Positions 16,683 through 26,134 are shown, counted from the first letter of the stretch. The stretch: DNA of 64,000 nt from JADJPO01 sp963828555 (GCA_963828555.1 CAWHEL010000004.1:1488001-1552000); one strand, 5' to 3'. Notes: generated from the letters alone by a model not told the origin. Numbers and translations: made by a program.

Positions 16683-17654
16683 ATGCCGCCGTCGAACCGT
16701 ACCGAACGCCTGCTCAACCTCGTCATCGCCCTGGTGTCGACCACCCGGTGGCTGACGAAGGAGCAGATCCGTCACGCCGTGCCGCAGTACGAGGGCTGCG
16801 AGAGCAGTGAGGCGTTCGACCGGATGTTCGAGCGCGACAAGGAGGACCTGCGCGAGCTCGGCGTGCCGCTGGTCACCGGCACCCAGGACGCCTGGTTCGA
16901 CGACGAGATCGGCTACCGGATCGATCGTGCCGCCTACGCGCTGCCCGCGGTCGACCTGACCCCGAGCGAGCTGGCTGTACTCGGGCTGGCCAGCCGGGTC
17001 TGGCAGCAGGCGAGCCTGGCCGGCCCCGCGGCCCGGGCCATGGTCAAGCTGAAGGCGTTGGGCGTGCAGACCGACGACGACTCCTTGGTCGGGGTCGAGC
17101 CGCGGGTGCGGGCCGCCGAGCCCGCGTTCGAGCCGCTCTACGCCGCCACCCGCGACCGTGCGCCGGTCTCCTTCCGTTACCGCAGGCCCGGCGACGACGA
17201 CGCCGCCGAGCGCCGGGTCGAGCCGTGGGCGCTGACCGCCCGCGGCGGCTGGTGGTACCTGGTCGGCCAGGACCGTGGCCGCGGGGCGCCGCGGGCGTTC
17301 CGGCTCTCCCGAATCGAGGGCCGGATCCGCCGGATCGGCGCCGCCGGCAGCGTGACCCCGCCCGCCGACCTCGACCCTGGCGCGATGATCCGCCCCGCCC
17401 GCGCCGAGACCGACCTGCGGACGGCCCGGGTCCGGCTGCGCGCCGAGCGCGGCACCGCGCTGCGCCTGCGCGACGGCGCGACGATCACCCCGGGGGAAGG
17501 CTGGGACACCCTGGAGCTGCCCATCGGGGAGGTCCGCCAGCTCGCCGAGCAGCTTGCCGGGTTCGGCCCCGACGTCGTGGTCGAGGCGCCCGAGGACCTG
17601 CGCCAGGCCGTGGTGGCGCGGCTGCAGGGCGCCCTCGCGACGAGCAGGCGGTGA
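16683..17654 (+). CDS. pafB: WYL-domain transcription activator subunit PafB
   Basis: PafB and PafC together activate LexA-independent DNA-damage genes. This 323 residue protein has an N-terminal winged helix (about 5-75, starting PPSNRTERLLNLVIAL) and a WYL domain around 145-250 with the WWYLVGQDR signature and the FRLSRI strand. A C-terminal WCX extension follows. A TAGCGT hexamer (16669-16674) 8 nt before the ATG suggests a leaderless transcript. pafC follows after 12 bp. Confidence 0.95.
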   Translation: MPPSNRTERLLNLVIALVSTTRWLTKEQIRHAVPQYEGCESSEAFDRMFERDKEDLRELGVPLVTGTQDAWFDDEIGYRIDRAAYALPAVDLTPSELAVLGLASRVWQQASLAGPAARAMVKLKALGVQTDDDSLVGVEPRVRAAEPAFEPLYAATRDRAPVSFRYRRPGDDDAAERRVEPWALTARGGWWYLVGQDRGRGAPRAFRLSRIEGRIRRIGAAGSVTPPADLDPGAMIRPARAETDLRTARVRLRAERGTALRLRDGATITPGEGWDTLELPIGEVRQLAEQLAGFGPDVVVEAPEDLRQAVVARLQGALATSRR

Positions 17655-17666
17655 GGTGATGATCCG

Positions 17667-18623
17667 GTGGTGAGCCTGGGCGCGACGGCGCGGCTGTCCC
17701 GGTTGCTGGCCATGGTGCCCTGGCTGCTGGCCCGGCAGGGCGTTCCGCTGGCCGAGGCTGCGGCGCACTTCGACATCACCGAGGAGGAGCTGGTCGCCGA
17801 CCTCGAGCTGCTCTTCGTCTGCGGCACGCCCGGACATCTGCCCGACGACCTGATCGAGGCCGACTGGGAGTCGGGCCTGGTCTATCTGCGCAACGCCGAC
17901 GCGATCGCCCGGCCGTTGCGGCTGGGCATCGACGAGGCGGTGGCGCTGCTGGTCGGGCTGCGCACCCTGGCCGAGGTTCCCGGCCTGCACGACCGGGACG
18001 CTGTGGAGTCGGCGATGGCGAAGCTGTCCACCGCCGCCGGCGATGCCGCGGCCGCTGCCGGCACGCTGTCGGTGGACCTGTCCCGCGGCGCGAGCGCGCC
18101 CACCCTGAGCGCCGTCCGCGACGCCGTCCTCCGGCATCGCCGGTTGGACCTGCGCTATCTGGTGCCTAGCCGGGACGAGACCACGCAGCGCCTGGTCGAC
18201 CCGATCCGGGTGCTCAATGTCGGCGACCAGTGGTACCTGGAGGGTTGGTGCCACCGGGCCGAGGGCGTGCGCCGGTTCCGCCTCGACCGCGTGGTCGAGG
18301 TGAGTGTGCTCGACCAGGACGGCACACCGCCGCCGGACGCGGTCAGCCGCGACCTGCAGGAGGGGCTGTTCGTCGCCTCCCCGGACGACCTGTTGGTCAC
18401 CGTCGAGCTGGACGCGTCGGCGCGCTGGGTGGCCGAGTACTACCCGGTGGAGCAGGTGCTGGAACTGCCCGACGGCGCCTTGCAGGTACGTCTGCGCACC
18501 GCCTCTGCGGACTGGTTGCCACGCCTGGCGCTGCGCCTGGGCGGGCAGATGCGAGTGCTTGCCCCGGCCGAGGTGGCCGAGCGCGTGGCCGAGCTGGCCG
18601 AAGCGGCGCTCTCCGCCTACTGA
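17667..18623 (+). CDS. pafC: WYL-domain transcription activator subunit PafC
   Basis: A 318 residue partner of PafB with the same order: N-terminal helix-turn-helix (SLGATARLSRLLAMVPWLL to about residue 70), WYL domain near 150-225 with WYLEGWCHRAEGVRRFRLDRV, and a C-terminal WCX domain. In mycobacteria the pair binds RNA polymerase and recognises RecA-NDp promoters after a damage signal thought to be sensed by the WYL domains. Two adjacent GTG codons (17667, 17670) are candidate starts behind a GAGGTGATG site. Confidence 0.95.
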   Translation: MVSLGATARLSRLLAMVPWLLARQGVPLAEAAAHFDITEEELVADLELLFVCGTPGHLPDDLIEADWESGLVYLRNADAIARPLRLGIDEAVALLVGLRTLAEVPGLHDRDAVESAMAKLSTAAGDAAAAAGTLSVDLSRGASAPTLSAVRDAVLRHRRLDLRYLVPSRDETTQRLVDPIRVLNVGDQWYLEGWCHRAEGVRRFRLDRVVEVSVLDQDGTPPPDAVSRDLQEGLFVASPDDLLVTVELDASARWVAEYYPVEQVLELPDGALQVRLRTASADWLPRLALRLGGQMRVLAPAEVAERVAELAEAALSAY

Positions 18624-18863
18624 GGCACCTCTGAGCCCCTGATCAGGCACTTCCCGAGGCGCCTACTGACCGAGGCTGGTCATCCTCCGTTCCGCTGATT
18701 CTCGCTCAGGTCGCTCAGGGCATCGTGTCGCGCGGTCGAGGGTGCATTGACGGCTGCCACGATGACACCGTTGTTAACCGAAGGTACTCAAGTGACTACA
18801 GTCCGTTACCGCCGGTTTTGGAGCACCGTACGCCCATAGAGGCGGGTTGGAGGCACTGGATCT

Positions 18864-19235
18864 ATGACGACCATCAAGGCGTCGTGCCCGAGCTGTGGTG
18901 ACGTCGAGCTCACCCCTCCTCAGGTCCGATTGGTCGTCTGTTCGGTCAGAGCGTGGTCGTACTACGCCTTCACCTGTGGCTCCTGCCTGGACGAGGTGCG
19001 CAAGCCGGCCGGCCGGGACGTGGTCGCACTGCTGGTCTCCGGCGGCGTGCTCGCCGAGCCGTGGACGGTGCCGGCTGAGGCCCTCGAGGAGCACACCGGA
19101 CCAACCCTCTGCTACGACGACGTGCTCGACTTCGCGCTCTGGCTGGACCACGCCGACCTGGTGGCCGCGGCCGCCGCGGGCGGGCACCCGCCGCTGGGTC
19201 AGATCATGAGCACGGAGCCCGAGACCGCCGCCTGA
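18864..19235 (+). CDS. Small zinc-ribbon-like protein
   Basis: A 123 residue protein with a CPSCG knuckle at 8-12 and a CGSC pair near 38-42, which would bind one zinc. The C-terminal half is helical and acidic (DDVLDFALWLDHADL). I recognise it only as a conserved actinobacterial hypothetical protein often found near tatA/tatC. The preceding 240 bp after pafC hold no gene. They contain a TTGACG (near 18749) but no convincing complete promoter. Confidence 0.7.
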   Translation: MTTIKASCPSCGDVELTPPQVRLVVCSVRAWSYYAFTCGSCLDEVRKPAGRDVVALLVSGGVLAEPWTVPAEALEEHTGPTLCYDDVLDFALWLDHADLVAAAAAGGHPPLGQIMSTEPETAA

Positions 19236-19250
19236 CGCTAGCCTGCGTTC

Positions 19251-19502
19251 ATGGCGTGGTGGGGATGGCTCCTGGTCTTCGTGGCGTTGTTCGCCCTGTC
19301 CGTCCTCGTCCTCTTCGCGCTGGTCCGCTCCCTGTGGCGCAAGGCGATGGCCCTGATGGAGGAACTCGGCACCGCCGCCGAACAGCTCGACCAGGTCACC
19401 GCCCACCTCGAACGCGTGGAGCAGACCACGCCGCCCGCCGAGCCCCCGGCAGTCTTCGCCAGCCCCACCCGCCTGCGCCAACAACGCCACCAACACCGCT
19501 AG
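19251..19502 (+). CDS. Small single-pass membrane protein
   Basis: An 83 residue protein with one N-terminal transmembrane helix (about 2-26), followed by an amphipathic helix that could form a short coiled coil (MALMEELGTAAEQLDQVTAH) and a basic tail. A TAGCCT hexamer (19239-19244) 6 nt before the ATG points to a leaderless transcript. No family recognised. The stop codon touches palindromic repeat copy B. Confidence 0.65.
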   Translation: MAWWGWLLVFVALFALSVLVLFALVRSLWRKAMALMEELGTAAEQLDQVTAHLERVEQTTPPAEPPAVFASPTRLRQQRHQHR

Positions 19503-19583
19503 AAACCTGCTCATGCTCCGCAGGGGTACCTGCCAAGCTGCACAAAGCGGACCTCAAATGTTCACCCACGGAGCATGGGCAGG
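19503..19583. repeat. Family 1 palindromic repeat, copy B
   Basis: This copy shares the outer arm CCTGCTCATGCTCCGC with copies A and C, and its right arm reads CACGGAGCATGGGCAGG. The centre differs completely and the inner GTAC pairing is degraded on the right (GTTCACC). It follows the stop of the small membrane protein directly, in front of tatA. Confidence 0.8.
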
Positions 19584-19666
19584 GTGGTGCTGGGCCCCGC
19601 CCGGGGCGCTCGAGGTCGGCGGGGACGTAGCATGGCCCGAACGTCCGATCCGAGAGGACCAACCTC

Positions 19667-19957
19667 ATGCTCGGCAGGCTCTTCGATTCCCCGGCACAAC
19701 TACTGATCATCGTGCTGATCCTGGTGCTGCTGTTCGGCGCCAAGCGACTGCCCGACGCCGCTCGTGGGCTGGGCCGTTCCCTGCGCATCCTCAAGTCCGA
19801 GGTGAAGGACATGAAGGACGAGGACGCCGAGCGCGCAGCGGGCAGCACGGCGGCGGTCGAGGGCCGGGTCCTGCCCAGCGCCCCGGCGGCCGAGGCGCCC
19901 CCCGTGACGCCCACGGCGTCCGACGCGGCCCCGTCCGACCAGCGTCGCGACGTCTGA
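19667..19957 (+). CDS. tatA: Sec-independent translocase subunit TatA
   Basis: A 96 residue protein with one short transmembrane helix (about 9-24), the FGAKRLPDAARGLGRSL hinge and amphipathic helix, and a disordered Ala/Pro/Glu tail. TatA oligomerises to form the passage for folded proteins. tatC follows 10 bp later. A candidate client in this window is the carbonic anhydrase at 44 kb, which has a twin-arginine motif. Confidence 0.95.
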   Translation: MLGRLFDSPAQLLIIVLILVLLFGAKRLPDAARGLGRSLRILKSEVKDMKDEDAERAAGSTAAVEGRVLPSAPAAEAPPVTPTASDAAPSDQRRDV

Positions 19958-19967
19958 CCCGCCGCCC

Positions 19968-20825
19968 GTGGCTGTGACGACGCCGCGGCGCGCACGCAAG
20001 GACCCCGACGGCAGGATGCCGCTGCGGGCGCACCTGACCGAGTTGCGCAACCGGTTGCTCAAATCCGGACTGGCCATCGGGCTGGGGGCCGTCGCGGGCT
20101 GGTACGCCTATGGCTGGGTCTTCCGCGCCGTGCAGGAACCGCTGAAGCAGATCGCCAAGGACAGCGGCATCACGGCGAACATCAACTACAGCAACGTGAT
20201 GCAGGCCTTCAACCTGCACGTCCAGATCTCGGTGTATCTCGGTCTGGTGCTGGCCAGCCCGGTCTGGCTCTACCAGCTGTGGGCCTTCGTCGTGCCGGGC
20301 CTGACCCGCAGGGAGAAGCGGCACGCCATGGCGTTCGCCGCGGTCGGCGCGCCGCTGTTCCTGGGCGGCATCTGGGTCGGCTGGCTGGTGGTGCCCAACG
20401 CGGTCGGCTTCTTCACCGAGTTCGCCGAACCGGGCACCTCGGTGCTGCCCGACGCCGGGCAGTACCTGGCCTTCGTCACCCGGTTGCTGCTGGTCTTCGG
20501 CATCGCCTTCCTGCTGCCGCTGTTCCTGGTCGCCCTGAACCTCGCCGGCCTGGTCAGCGGGCGCACCCTGGCCAAGGGGTGGCGGATCGCGGTGTTCACC
20601 GTGTTCCTGTTCGCGGCCATCGCCTCACCCACCCCGGACGCCGGCTCGATGCTCGCCCTGGCCCTGCCGATGTGTGCGCTCTACGCGATGGCGGTCGGCG
20701 TCGCTCTCCTGGTCGATCGGCGCCGGGCCAGACGCGGCGGCGCCTTCGGCAACCTGGACGACGACGAGGCGAGCGAGATAGTGGCGCCGGCCCCGCTGGA
20801 CGACCGCTACGACGATGCCACCTGA
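19968..20825 (+). CDS. tatC: Sec-independent translocase subunit TatC
   Basis: A 285 residue six-helix membrane protein that recognises twin-arginine signal peptides. The N-terminal RMPLRAHLTELRNRLLKS motif and the first-loop Glu/Pro region (FRAVQEPLK) are characteristic, as is the FVVPGLTRREKR loop. The start is GTG. The last 11 bases overlap the lipid kinase gene that follows. Confidence 0.95.
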   Translation: MAVTTPRRARKDPDGRMPLRAHLTELRNRLLKSGLAIGLGAVAGWYAYGWVFRAVQEPLKQIAKDSGITANINYSNVMQAFNLHVQISVYLGLVLASPVWLYQLWAFVVPGLTRREKRHAMAFAAVGAPLFLGGIWVGWLVVPNAVGFFTEFAEPGTSVLPDAGQYLAFVTRLLLVFGIAFLLPLFLVALNLAGLVSGRTLAKGWRIAVFTVFLFAAIASPTPDAGSMLALALPMCALYAMAVGVALLVDRRRARRGGAFGNLDDDEASEIVAPAPLDDRYDDAT

Positions 20826-21747
20826 ACCACCCGTCGCCCTCGCCGTCAATCCCACCTCCGGTAGCGGCCGCGGCGCACAGGCGGGCGCGCTGGCCGCGGA
20901 GATGCTCGCGGCCTCCGGCTTCCCGGTTCTGACTCTGCAGGCCCACGACGCGGCGGGGCTGCGGGCCGCGGCAGCCGACGCGATCGCCCGGGGCGTCCGG
21001 GCGCTGATCGTGGTCGGTGGCGACGGCATGGTCAATCTCGGCGTCAACCAGGTGGCCGGCACCGGGGTGCCTCTGGGCATCGTGGCCGCCGGCACCGGCA
21101 ACGACAACGCCCGCGAGCTCGGCCTGCCGGTGAACTCCACGGACGATGCAGTTCTGGCCGCGATCCAGGCGCTCCAGCACGGCATCACCCGCCCGGTGGA
21201 TGCGGTCCGTTGGACCACCGCGGAGGCCGGCGGCTGGTACCTCGGCGTCCTCGGCGCCGGCTTCGACGCGATCGTCAACGAGCGGGCCAACCGCTGGCGC
21301 CGGCTGCGCGGGCATTTCCGCTACGACCTGGCCCTCCTGCGTGAGCTTCCGGTGTTCACCCCCCGCCGCTACACCCTCGAGTTGGACGGCGTCACGCAGG
21401 AGACCAGCGCCGTCCTGGTCGCCGTCGGCAACGGCCCCGCCTACGGCGGCGGGATGCAGATCTGCGCCGGGGCGGAGATGGACGACGGACTGCTCGACGT
21501 GGTGATCGCGGGCCCGATGAGTCGGCTGGCGCTGATCCGGCTCTATCCGAAGGTCTACCGCGGCGCGCACCTGCAGCACCCGGCGGTCAGCGTCACCCGG
21601 GCCCGCACCGTCCGGATCACCTCGCCCGGCATCGTCGCCTACGGCGACGGCGAACGATTCGCCCCGCTGCCAATGACCTGCGAACTGGCATCCGGCGCGC
21701 TGCACGTGCTGACCCCGGCGCCCCCGGCCCCCGGAGTGGCCTGGTGA
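20815..21747 (+). CDS. Diacylglycerol/lipid kinase (DagK family)
   Basis: A 310 residue protein of the DAGK catalytic family, which phosphorylates diacylglycerol or a similar lipid to feed phosphatidate synthesis. It has NPTSGSGRG near the N-terminus, the nucleotide site VVGGDGMVN (the usual GGDGT has Met for Thr) and AAGTGNDNARELGLP. The C-terminal beta domain with YGGGMQICAG follows. It overlaps tatC by 11 bp and the helicase gene by 4 bp (GTGA), so tatA to helY is one operon. Confidence 0.92.
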   Translation: MPPEPPVALAVNPTSGSGRGAQAGALAAEMLAASGFPVLTLQAHDAAGLRAAAADAIARGVRALIVVGGDGMVNLGVNQVAGTGVPLGIVAAGTGNDNARELGLPVNSTDDAVLAAIQALQHGITRPVDAVRWTTAEAGGWYLGVLGAGFDAIVNERANRWRRLRGHFRYDLALLRELPVFTPRRYTLELDGVTQETSAVLVAVGNGPAYGGGMQICAGAEMDDGLLDVVIAGPMSRLALIRLYPKVYRGAHLQHPAVSVTRARTVRITSPGIVAYGDGERFAPLPMTCELASGALHVLTPAPPAPGVAW

Positions 21748-24449
21748 CCGGCTCGGCGCTGGAGGAGTTCGCCCACGGTTACAACTTCGCCTTCGACCCC
21801 TTCCAGGTGAGCGCGTGCGAGGCCCTCGCCGCGGGCAAGGGTGTGCTGGTCGCCGCACCGACCGGCTCGGGCAAGACCGTGGTCGGCGAGTTCGCCGTCC
21901 ACCTGGCGCTGACCGGCGGGCGCAAGGCGTTCTACACCACGCCGATCAAGGCGCTGTCCAACCAGAAGTACACCGACCTGGTCGCCCGGCACGGCGCCGA
22001 CAAGGTCGGCCTTCTCACCGGTGACACCACGGTGAACGGCGAGGCCCCGGTGGTGGTGATGACCACCGAGGTGCTGCGCAACATGCTCTACGCCGACTCG
22101 CCGACCCTGGCCGGCCTCGGCTACGTGGTGATGGACGAGGTGCACTACCTCGCCGACCGGTTCCGCGGCCCGGTCTGGGAAGAAGTGATCATCCATCTGC
22201 CGGACGACGTGCAGATCGCCTCGCTGTCGGCCACGGTCAGCAACGCGGAGGAGTTCGGCGCCTGGCTGGACACCCTGCGCGGTGACACCGAGGTGGTGGT
22301 CTGGGAGCACCGCCCGGTGCCGCTGTGGCAGCACGTGCTGCTCGGCAACCAGGTGATCGACCTGTTCTCCGAGAGTGGCACTCTGGTGAATCCCATTCTG
22401 CGGCAACGCTTCCGCGACGACGCGCGTTCGCCGCGCACCGGCGGAAGGGGCCGGCGCGGCGGCCCGCCGGCGCGCGGGCAGCGGCCTCCGGCACGGCCTG
22501 AGGTGATCACCATCCTGGACCGGGCCGGGCTGTTGCCGGCGATCACCTTCGTGTTCAGCCGGGCCGGCTGCGAGGCGGCGGTGACCCAGTGCCTGGCCGC
22601 CGGCGTCCGCCTGACCAGCTCGGCCGAGCGGGCCGAGATCGCCGCCATCGTTGCCGAGCGCTGCCAGGTGATCCCCGAGGCCGACCGCGCCGTGCTCGGC
22701 TTCTGGACCTGGCGGGAGGCCCTTGAACGGGGCGTGGCCGCCCACCACGCGGGCATGCTGCCGGCGTTCAAGGAGGTGGTGGAGGAACTGTTCACCAAGG
22801 GCCTGGTGAAGGCGGTGTTCGCCACCGAGACCCTGGCCCTGGGCATCAACATGCCGGCGCGCACGGTGGTGTTGGAGAAGCTGGTCAAGTGGAACGGGCA
22901 GACCCACGCCGACGTCACCCCGGCCGAGTACACCCAGCTGACCGGCCGGGCCGGTCGGCGGGGCATCGACATCGACGGCCATGCGGTGGTGCTCTGGCAG
23001 GGCGGACTCGATCCGCAGGCCCTGGCCGGTCTGGCCTCCACCCGCACCTACCCGTTGCGCTCCAGCTTCCGGCCCACCTACAACATGGCGGTCAACCTGG
23101 TCGCCCAGGTCGGGCGGCAGCGGGCCCGGGAAATCTTGGAGACCTCCTTCGCCCAGTTCCAGGCCGACCAGGGCGTGGTCGGCCTGGCCCGCCAGGCCCG
23201 GCGCCAGGAGGAGGCGCTCGCCGGGTACTCCACGGCGATGACCTGCCACCTGGGCGACTTCGCCGAGTACATGCGGTTGCGCCGCCAGATCGGCGAACGC
23301 GAGTCGGAGACCTCCCGCTCGGTCTCGGCCGGACGCCGGCTGCAGGCGATCGCCTCGCTGGAGCAGTTGCGCCGCGGTGACGTGATCCGGGTCGGCGCGG
23401 GGCGTCGCTCGGGGTTCGCCGTGGTGGTGGACAACCCGTCCAGTGGCGACGCCGACGGCCCCCGGCCCACGGTGCTCACCGAGGGACGCCAGCTGCGCCG
23501 GATCTCCCTGGCCGACGTGCCGAATGGGGTGGCGGCACTGGGCCGGCTCCGCATCCCGAAGACGTTCGACGGGCGCAGCCCGGTCGCCCGGCGCGACCTG
23601 GCCTCGAGCCTGCGCACCATGGTGCCGACCGTCGACCTGCCGCCCAACCACCGGGGCCGCGCTGCGGGCGCGGGCGGTGAGGACGGCGAACTGGCCCGGC
23701 TGCGCACCGTCTTGCGGGCCCACCCCTGCCACGGCTGCGCCGAACGCGAGGACCATGCCCGCTGGGCCGAGCGCTATCACCGGCTGCGCAAGGAGACCGA
23801 CCAGCTGACCCGGCGGATCGAGGGCCGCACGAACACCATCGCCCGGGTGTTCGACCGGGTGTGCGACCTCCTCACCGAACGCGGCTACCTGGTGACGGCG
23901 GCGGGCGGCTCGACGGAGATGTCGGTCACCGAGGACGGGTTGCGGCTGCGGCGGATCTACACCGAGTCCGACCTGCTGGTGGCCGAGTGTCTGCGCGCCG
24001 GCGCCTGGTCCGGGCTGGACGCCGCAGGGCTGGCGGCGTGCGTCAGCGCCGTGGTCTACGAGTCGCGCCGGGACGACGGCGGGGTGCATCCGCGGCTTCC
24101 AGCCGGCGCCGTCCGCGGGGCGTTGGGCGAGACGGTGCGGATCTGGTCGGAGCTGACGGACGCCGAGGCCGAGCACCGGCTGGAGCCCACCCGCGAGGTC
24201 GACCTCGGCCTGGCATGGGCGATGCACCGATGGGCGAGCGGCCGCGATCTCGACGTAGTGCTCGGCGACGGGCAGTCCGGGGACCTGGCCGCGGGCGACT
24301 TCGTCCGCTGGTGCAAGCAGGTGATCGACCTGCTCGGCCAGATCCACGCCGCGGCCGGCGAGGCCGGCGACGAGGCCCTGCGCAAGGTCGCCGGCGACGC
24401 GGTGAACGCCGTCCGCCGGGGTGTCGTCGCCTACGCCGCCCCCGCCTGA
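21744..24449 (+). CDS. helY: DEAD/DEAH-box helicase, HelY/Mtr4-like
   Basis: A 901 residue superfamily 2 RNA helicase of the Ski2/Mtr4 type. It has Walker A APTGSGKT (38-45), the DEVH box (131-134), SAT motif LSATVSN, and motif VI QLTGRAGRRGID. The C-terminal half includes a Cys pair (HPCHGCAERE), a long coiled helix, and a DSHCT-like domain. In mycobacteria the homologue is likewise encoded after tatA/tatC. It probably acts in RNA turnover or ribosome maturation. Start is GTG, coupled to the lipid kinase stop. Confidence 0.93.
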   Translation: MTGSALEEFAHGYNFAFDPFQVSACEALAAGKGVLVAAPTGSGKTVVGEFAVHLALTGGRKAFYTTPIKALSNQKYTDLVARHGADKVGLLTGDTTVNGEAPVVVMTTEVLRNMLYADSPTLAGLGYVVMDEVHYLADRFRGPVWEEVIIHLPDDVQIASLSATVSNAEEFGAWLDTLRGDTEVVVWEHRPVPLWQHVLLGNQVIDLFSESGTLVNPILRQRFRDDARSPRTGGRGRRGGPPARGQRPPARPEVITILDRAGLLPAITFVFSRAGCEAAVTQCLAAGVRLTSSAERAEIAAIVAERCQVIPEADRAVLGFWTWREALERGVAAHHAGMLPAFKEVVEELFTKGLVKAVFATETLALGINMPARTVVLEKLVKWNGQTHADVTPAEYTQLTGRAGRRGIDIDGHAVVLWQGGLDPQALAGLASTRTYPLRSSFRPTYNMAVNLVAQVGRQRAREILETSFAQFQADQGVVGLARQARRQEEALAGYSTAMTCHLGDFAEYMRLRRQIGERESETSRSVSAGRRLQAIASLEQLRRGDVIRVGAGRRSGFAVVVDNPSSGDADGPRPTVLTEGRQLRRISLADVPNGVAALGRLRIPKTFDGRSPVARRDLASSLRTMVPTVDLPPNHRGRAAGAGGEDGELARLRTVLRAHPCHGCAEREDHARWAERYHRLRKETDQLTRRIEGRTNTIARVFDRVCDLLTERGYLVTAAGGSTEMSVTEDGLRLRRIYTESDLLVAECLRAGAWSGLDAAGLAACVSAVVYESRRDDGGVHPRLPAGAVRGALGETVRIWSELTDAEAEHRLEPTREVDLGLAWAMHRWASGRDLDVVLGDGQSGDLAAGDFVRWCKQVIDLLGQIHAAAGEAGDEALRKVAGDAVNAVRRGVVAYAAPA

Positions 24450-24491
24450 ATCACGTCCGGCGGTGGGGTGCAGGAGCGCATGCACCACGAG

Positions 24492-24523
24492 TTCGCGGAG
24501 CCGGATGTTTCCCCATCCGCGAA
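24492..24523. repeat. Inverted repeat after helY
   Basis: TTCGCGGA (24492-24499) and TCCGCGAA (24516-24523) pair perfectly, with GGATG/CATCC inner pairing around a TTTCC loop. It lies between the helY stop and the convergent immunity-like gene. No T-tract follows, so termination would be imperfect or factor-assisted. Confidence 0.6.
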
Positions 24524-24560
24524 CCTCCGATTCGCGAGGACTGGGTGGTTGGCGTCACGC

Positions 24561-25076
24561 TCAGCAGTCGAACACTGACCAGCAGATGTCATTGCGCAAT
24601 CGCTGGTCGTCGAGGACGAGTTCACGGATCGCCTCGGGGAGCTGGTCGCGCTGCCACCGGCATTCGAGCCGTCCTGCGCTCTCACCCTGTCCGTCCGGCG
24701 CCGCAGCACGTACCGCCTTGATGGCGTAGGCGGCCGCACCGAGCTCGTGTGCGGCGACGTGGGCGACGACCCCCGCCTGGCCGGCGGCATAAGCAGCATG
24801 GCGTGCTGCCCCGCTCAGGTCTCGGGCCGCGGCCATTGCGTGGCCGCCTGCCGCGCGGGCCTGCGACATCGTGATCTCACCCCGCGCCCAGACGCGGGCC
24901 TGCTCGATCGCCCGACGCGGGCGCGGGTCCTGCGGGCGCACCGACTCGTACAGGTCGAGGACATGCTCCGCGCACGCCGCTGCCCATTGGGCGAGCAGGC
25001 GGTGATCCGCATCGGACAGCGATCCGCCGCGGCGGATCGCCACGAACCGAGGATCGCGCTCCTTCGGCAGAATCAC
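24561..25076 (-). CDS. Imm-5-like putative immunity protein
   Basis: A 171 residue, almost all-helical protein from GTG 25076, with GAGGAG 7 nt upstream. It shows the pattern of the Imm-5-like family: DPRFVAIRRGG, then HRLLAQWAAACAEHVL, DPRPRRAIEQARVWARGEI, an Ala-rich repeat region, and the ending LPEAIRELVLDDQRLRND. Members are described as immunity proteins of polymorphic toxin systems, yet many stand alone as here. No toxin gene adjoins it, so the immunity role is only inferred. Confidence 0.75.
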   Translation of the reverse strand: MILPKERDPRFVAIRRGGSLSDADHRLLAQWAAACAEHVLDLYESVRPQDPRPRRAIEQARVWARGEITMSQARAAGGHAMAAARDLSGAARHAAYAAGQAGVVAHVAAHELGAAAYAIKAVRAAAPDGQGESAGRLECRWQRDQLPEAIRELVLDDQRLRNDICWSVFDC

Positions 25077-25154
25077 CTGACTCCTCGGAGATTGTGTGCG
25101 GTCGAAGTGGTGGTATCTCCCGCGTTCGACCGCACAGAAACCGCTGACTCACCG

Positions 25155-26111
25155 TCAGCGGGTGGAGAGGGCGGCCACGACGCGGGCGACGGGGGAGTCC
25201 AGGCCCCAGTGCTGGGCGAACGCGATCAGCGCCTCGTGGTCGGGCGGGGTGAGCGGCAGGGCGTCGTCCGGCACCGGCAGGTCGGCGTCGCGCACCACAC
25301 CCACCACGGTCATCGCCACATCGAGGTAGTCGCTCGCCTCGCCGAGCCGGCGCCGCACCGCGGGGGACAGGTCACTGCCCGGGTCGAGCGCCGCGGCCCG
25401 CACCCGTTCCAGGTCGCCGTACCGGGCCACCAGCGACGCCGCGGTCTTCTCCCCGATCCCGGGCACCCCCGGCAGGCCGTCGCTCGGGTCGCCGCGCAGC
25501 GCCGCCATCGCCGCATAGCCCAGCCCCGAGCCGATGCCGTACCGGCCGAGCAGATACCCCTGGTCCACCGTCTCCAGGTTGCGCACCCCCTTACCGGTGT
25601 AGAGCACCCGCACCCCGGCGGCGTCGTCCACCAGCTGGAACAGGTCGCGGTCACCGGTGACGATGTCGACGTCGCCGCCCGGGCCGCCCGAGCGCTGGCG
25701 CGTCACCTCCCGCGTGGCCAGGGTGCCGATCACGTCGTCCGCCTCCAGGCCCGCGCCGCCCAGCCGGGCGATGCCCAGCGCGGAGAGCGCCTCGACGATG
25801 ATCGGCACCTGCACCTCCAGGCCCGGCGGGGTCTCCTCGGCGCCCGGGCCCGCCCCGGCCGAGGGCGGGGCCAGCCGGTGCGCCTTGTACGAGGGGATGG
25901 CCGCCACCCGGAAGGCCGGGCGCCAGTCGTCGTCCCAGCAGGCGACCACCCGGTCCGGACGCCGCCGGGTGATCAGCGTGGAGACCATGTCGAGAAAGCC
26001 TCGCACGGCGTTCACCGGGGTGCCGTCCGGGGCAAGGATCATCTCCTTGACCCCGAAGAAGGCACGGAAGTACAAGGAGGCGGAGTCCAGAAGCATCAGT
26101 CGCTCGCTCAT
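25155..26111 (-). CDS. 5'-3' exonuclease (FEN/PolA 5'-nuclease family)
   Basis: A 318 residue stand-alone 5'-nuclease. Metal-binding acidic motifs are visible: LLDSASLYFRAF at the N-terminus, VACWDDD near 57-63, GLEADDVIGTLA, and VDIVTGDRDLFQLV. A helix-hairpin-helix segment (GLPGVPGIGEKTAASLV) follows. It resembles the nuclease domain of DNA polymerase I without the polymerase, as in mycobacterial Rv2090. It probably trims flaps or RNA primers. It shares a 23 bp divergent promoter region with the Lrp-type gene. Confidence 0.92.
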   Translation of the reverse strand: MSERLMLLDSASLYFRAFFGVKEMILAPDGTPVNAVRGFLDMVSTLITRRRPDRVVACWDDDWRPAFRVAAIPSYKAHRLAPPSAGAGPGAEETPPGLEVQVPIIVEALSALGIARLGGAGLEADDVIGTLATREVTRQRSGGPGGDVDIVTGDRDLFQLVDDAAGVRVLYTGKGVRNLETVDQGYLLGRYGIGSGLGYAAMAALRGDPSDGLPGVPGIGEKTAASLVARYGDLERVRAAALDPGSDLSPAVRRRLGEASDYLDVAMTVVGVVRDADLPVPDDALPLTPPDHEALIAFAQHWGLDSPVARVVAALSTR

Positions 26112-26134
26112 TGCAGGAGCGTAGTGTTCGGCGT

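Noticed and set aside
21639..24488. A 949-codon reading frame on the minus strand opposite helY, and many similar long antisense frames.
   Set aside because: High GC produces long open frames opposite real genes. This one has low-complexity His/Gly/Arg/Gln-rich composition and no domain, while the plus-strand helicase has all its motifs.
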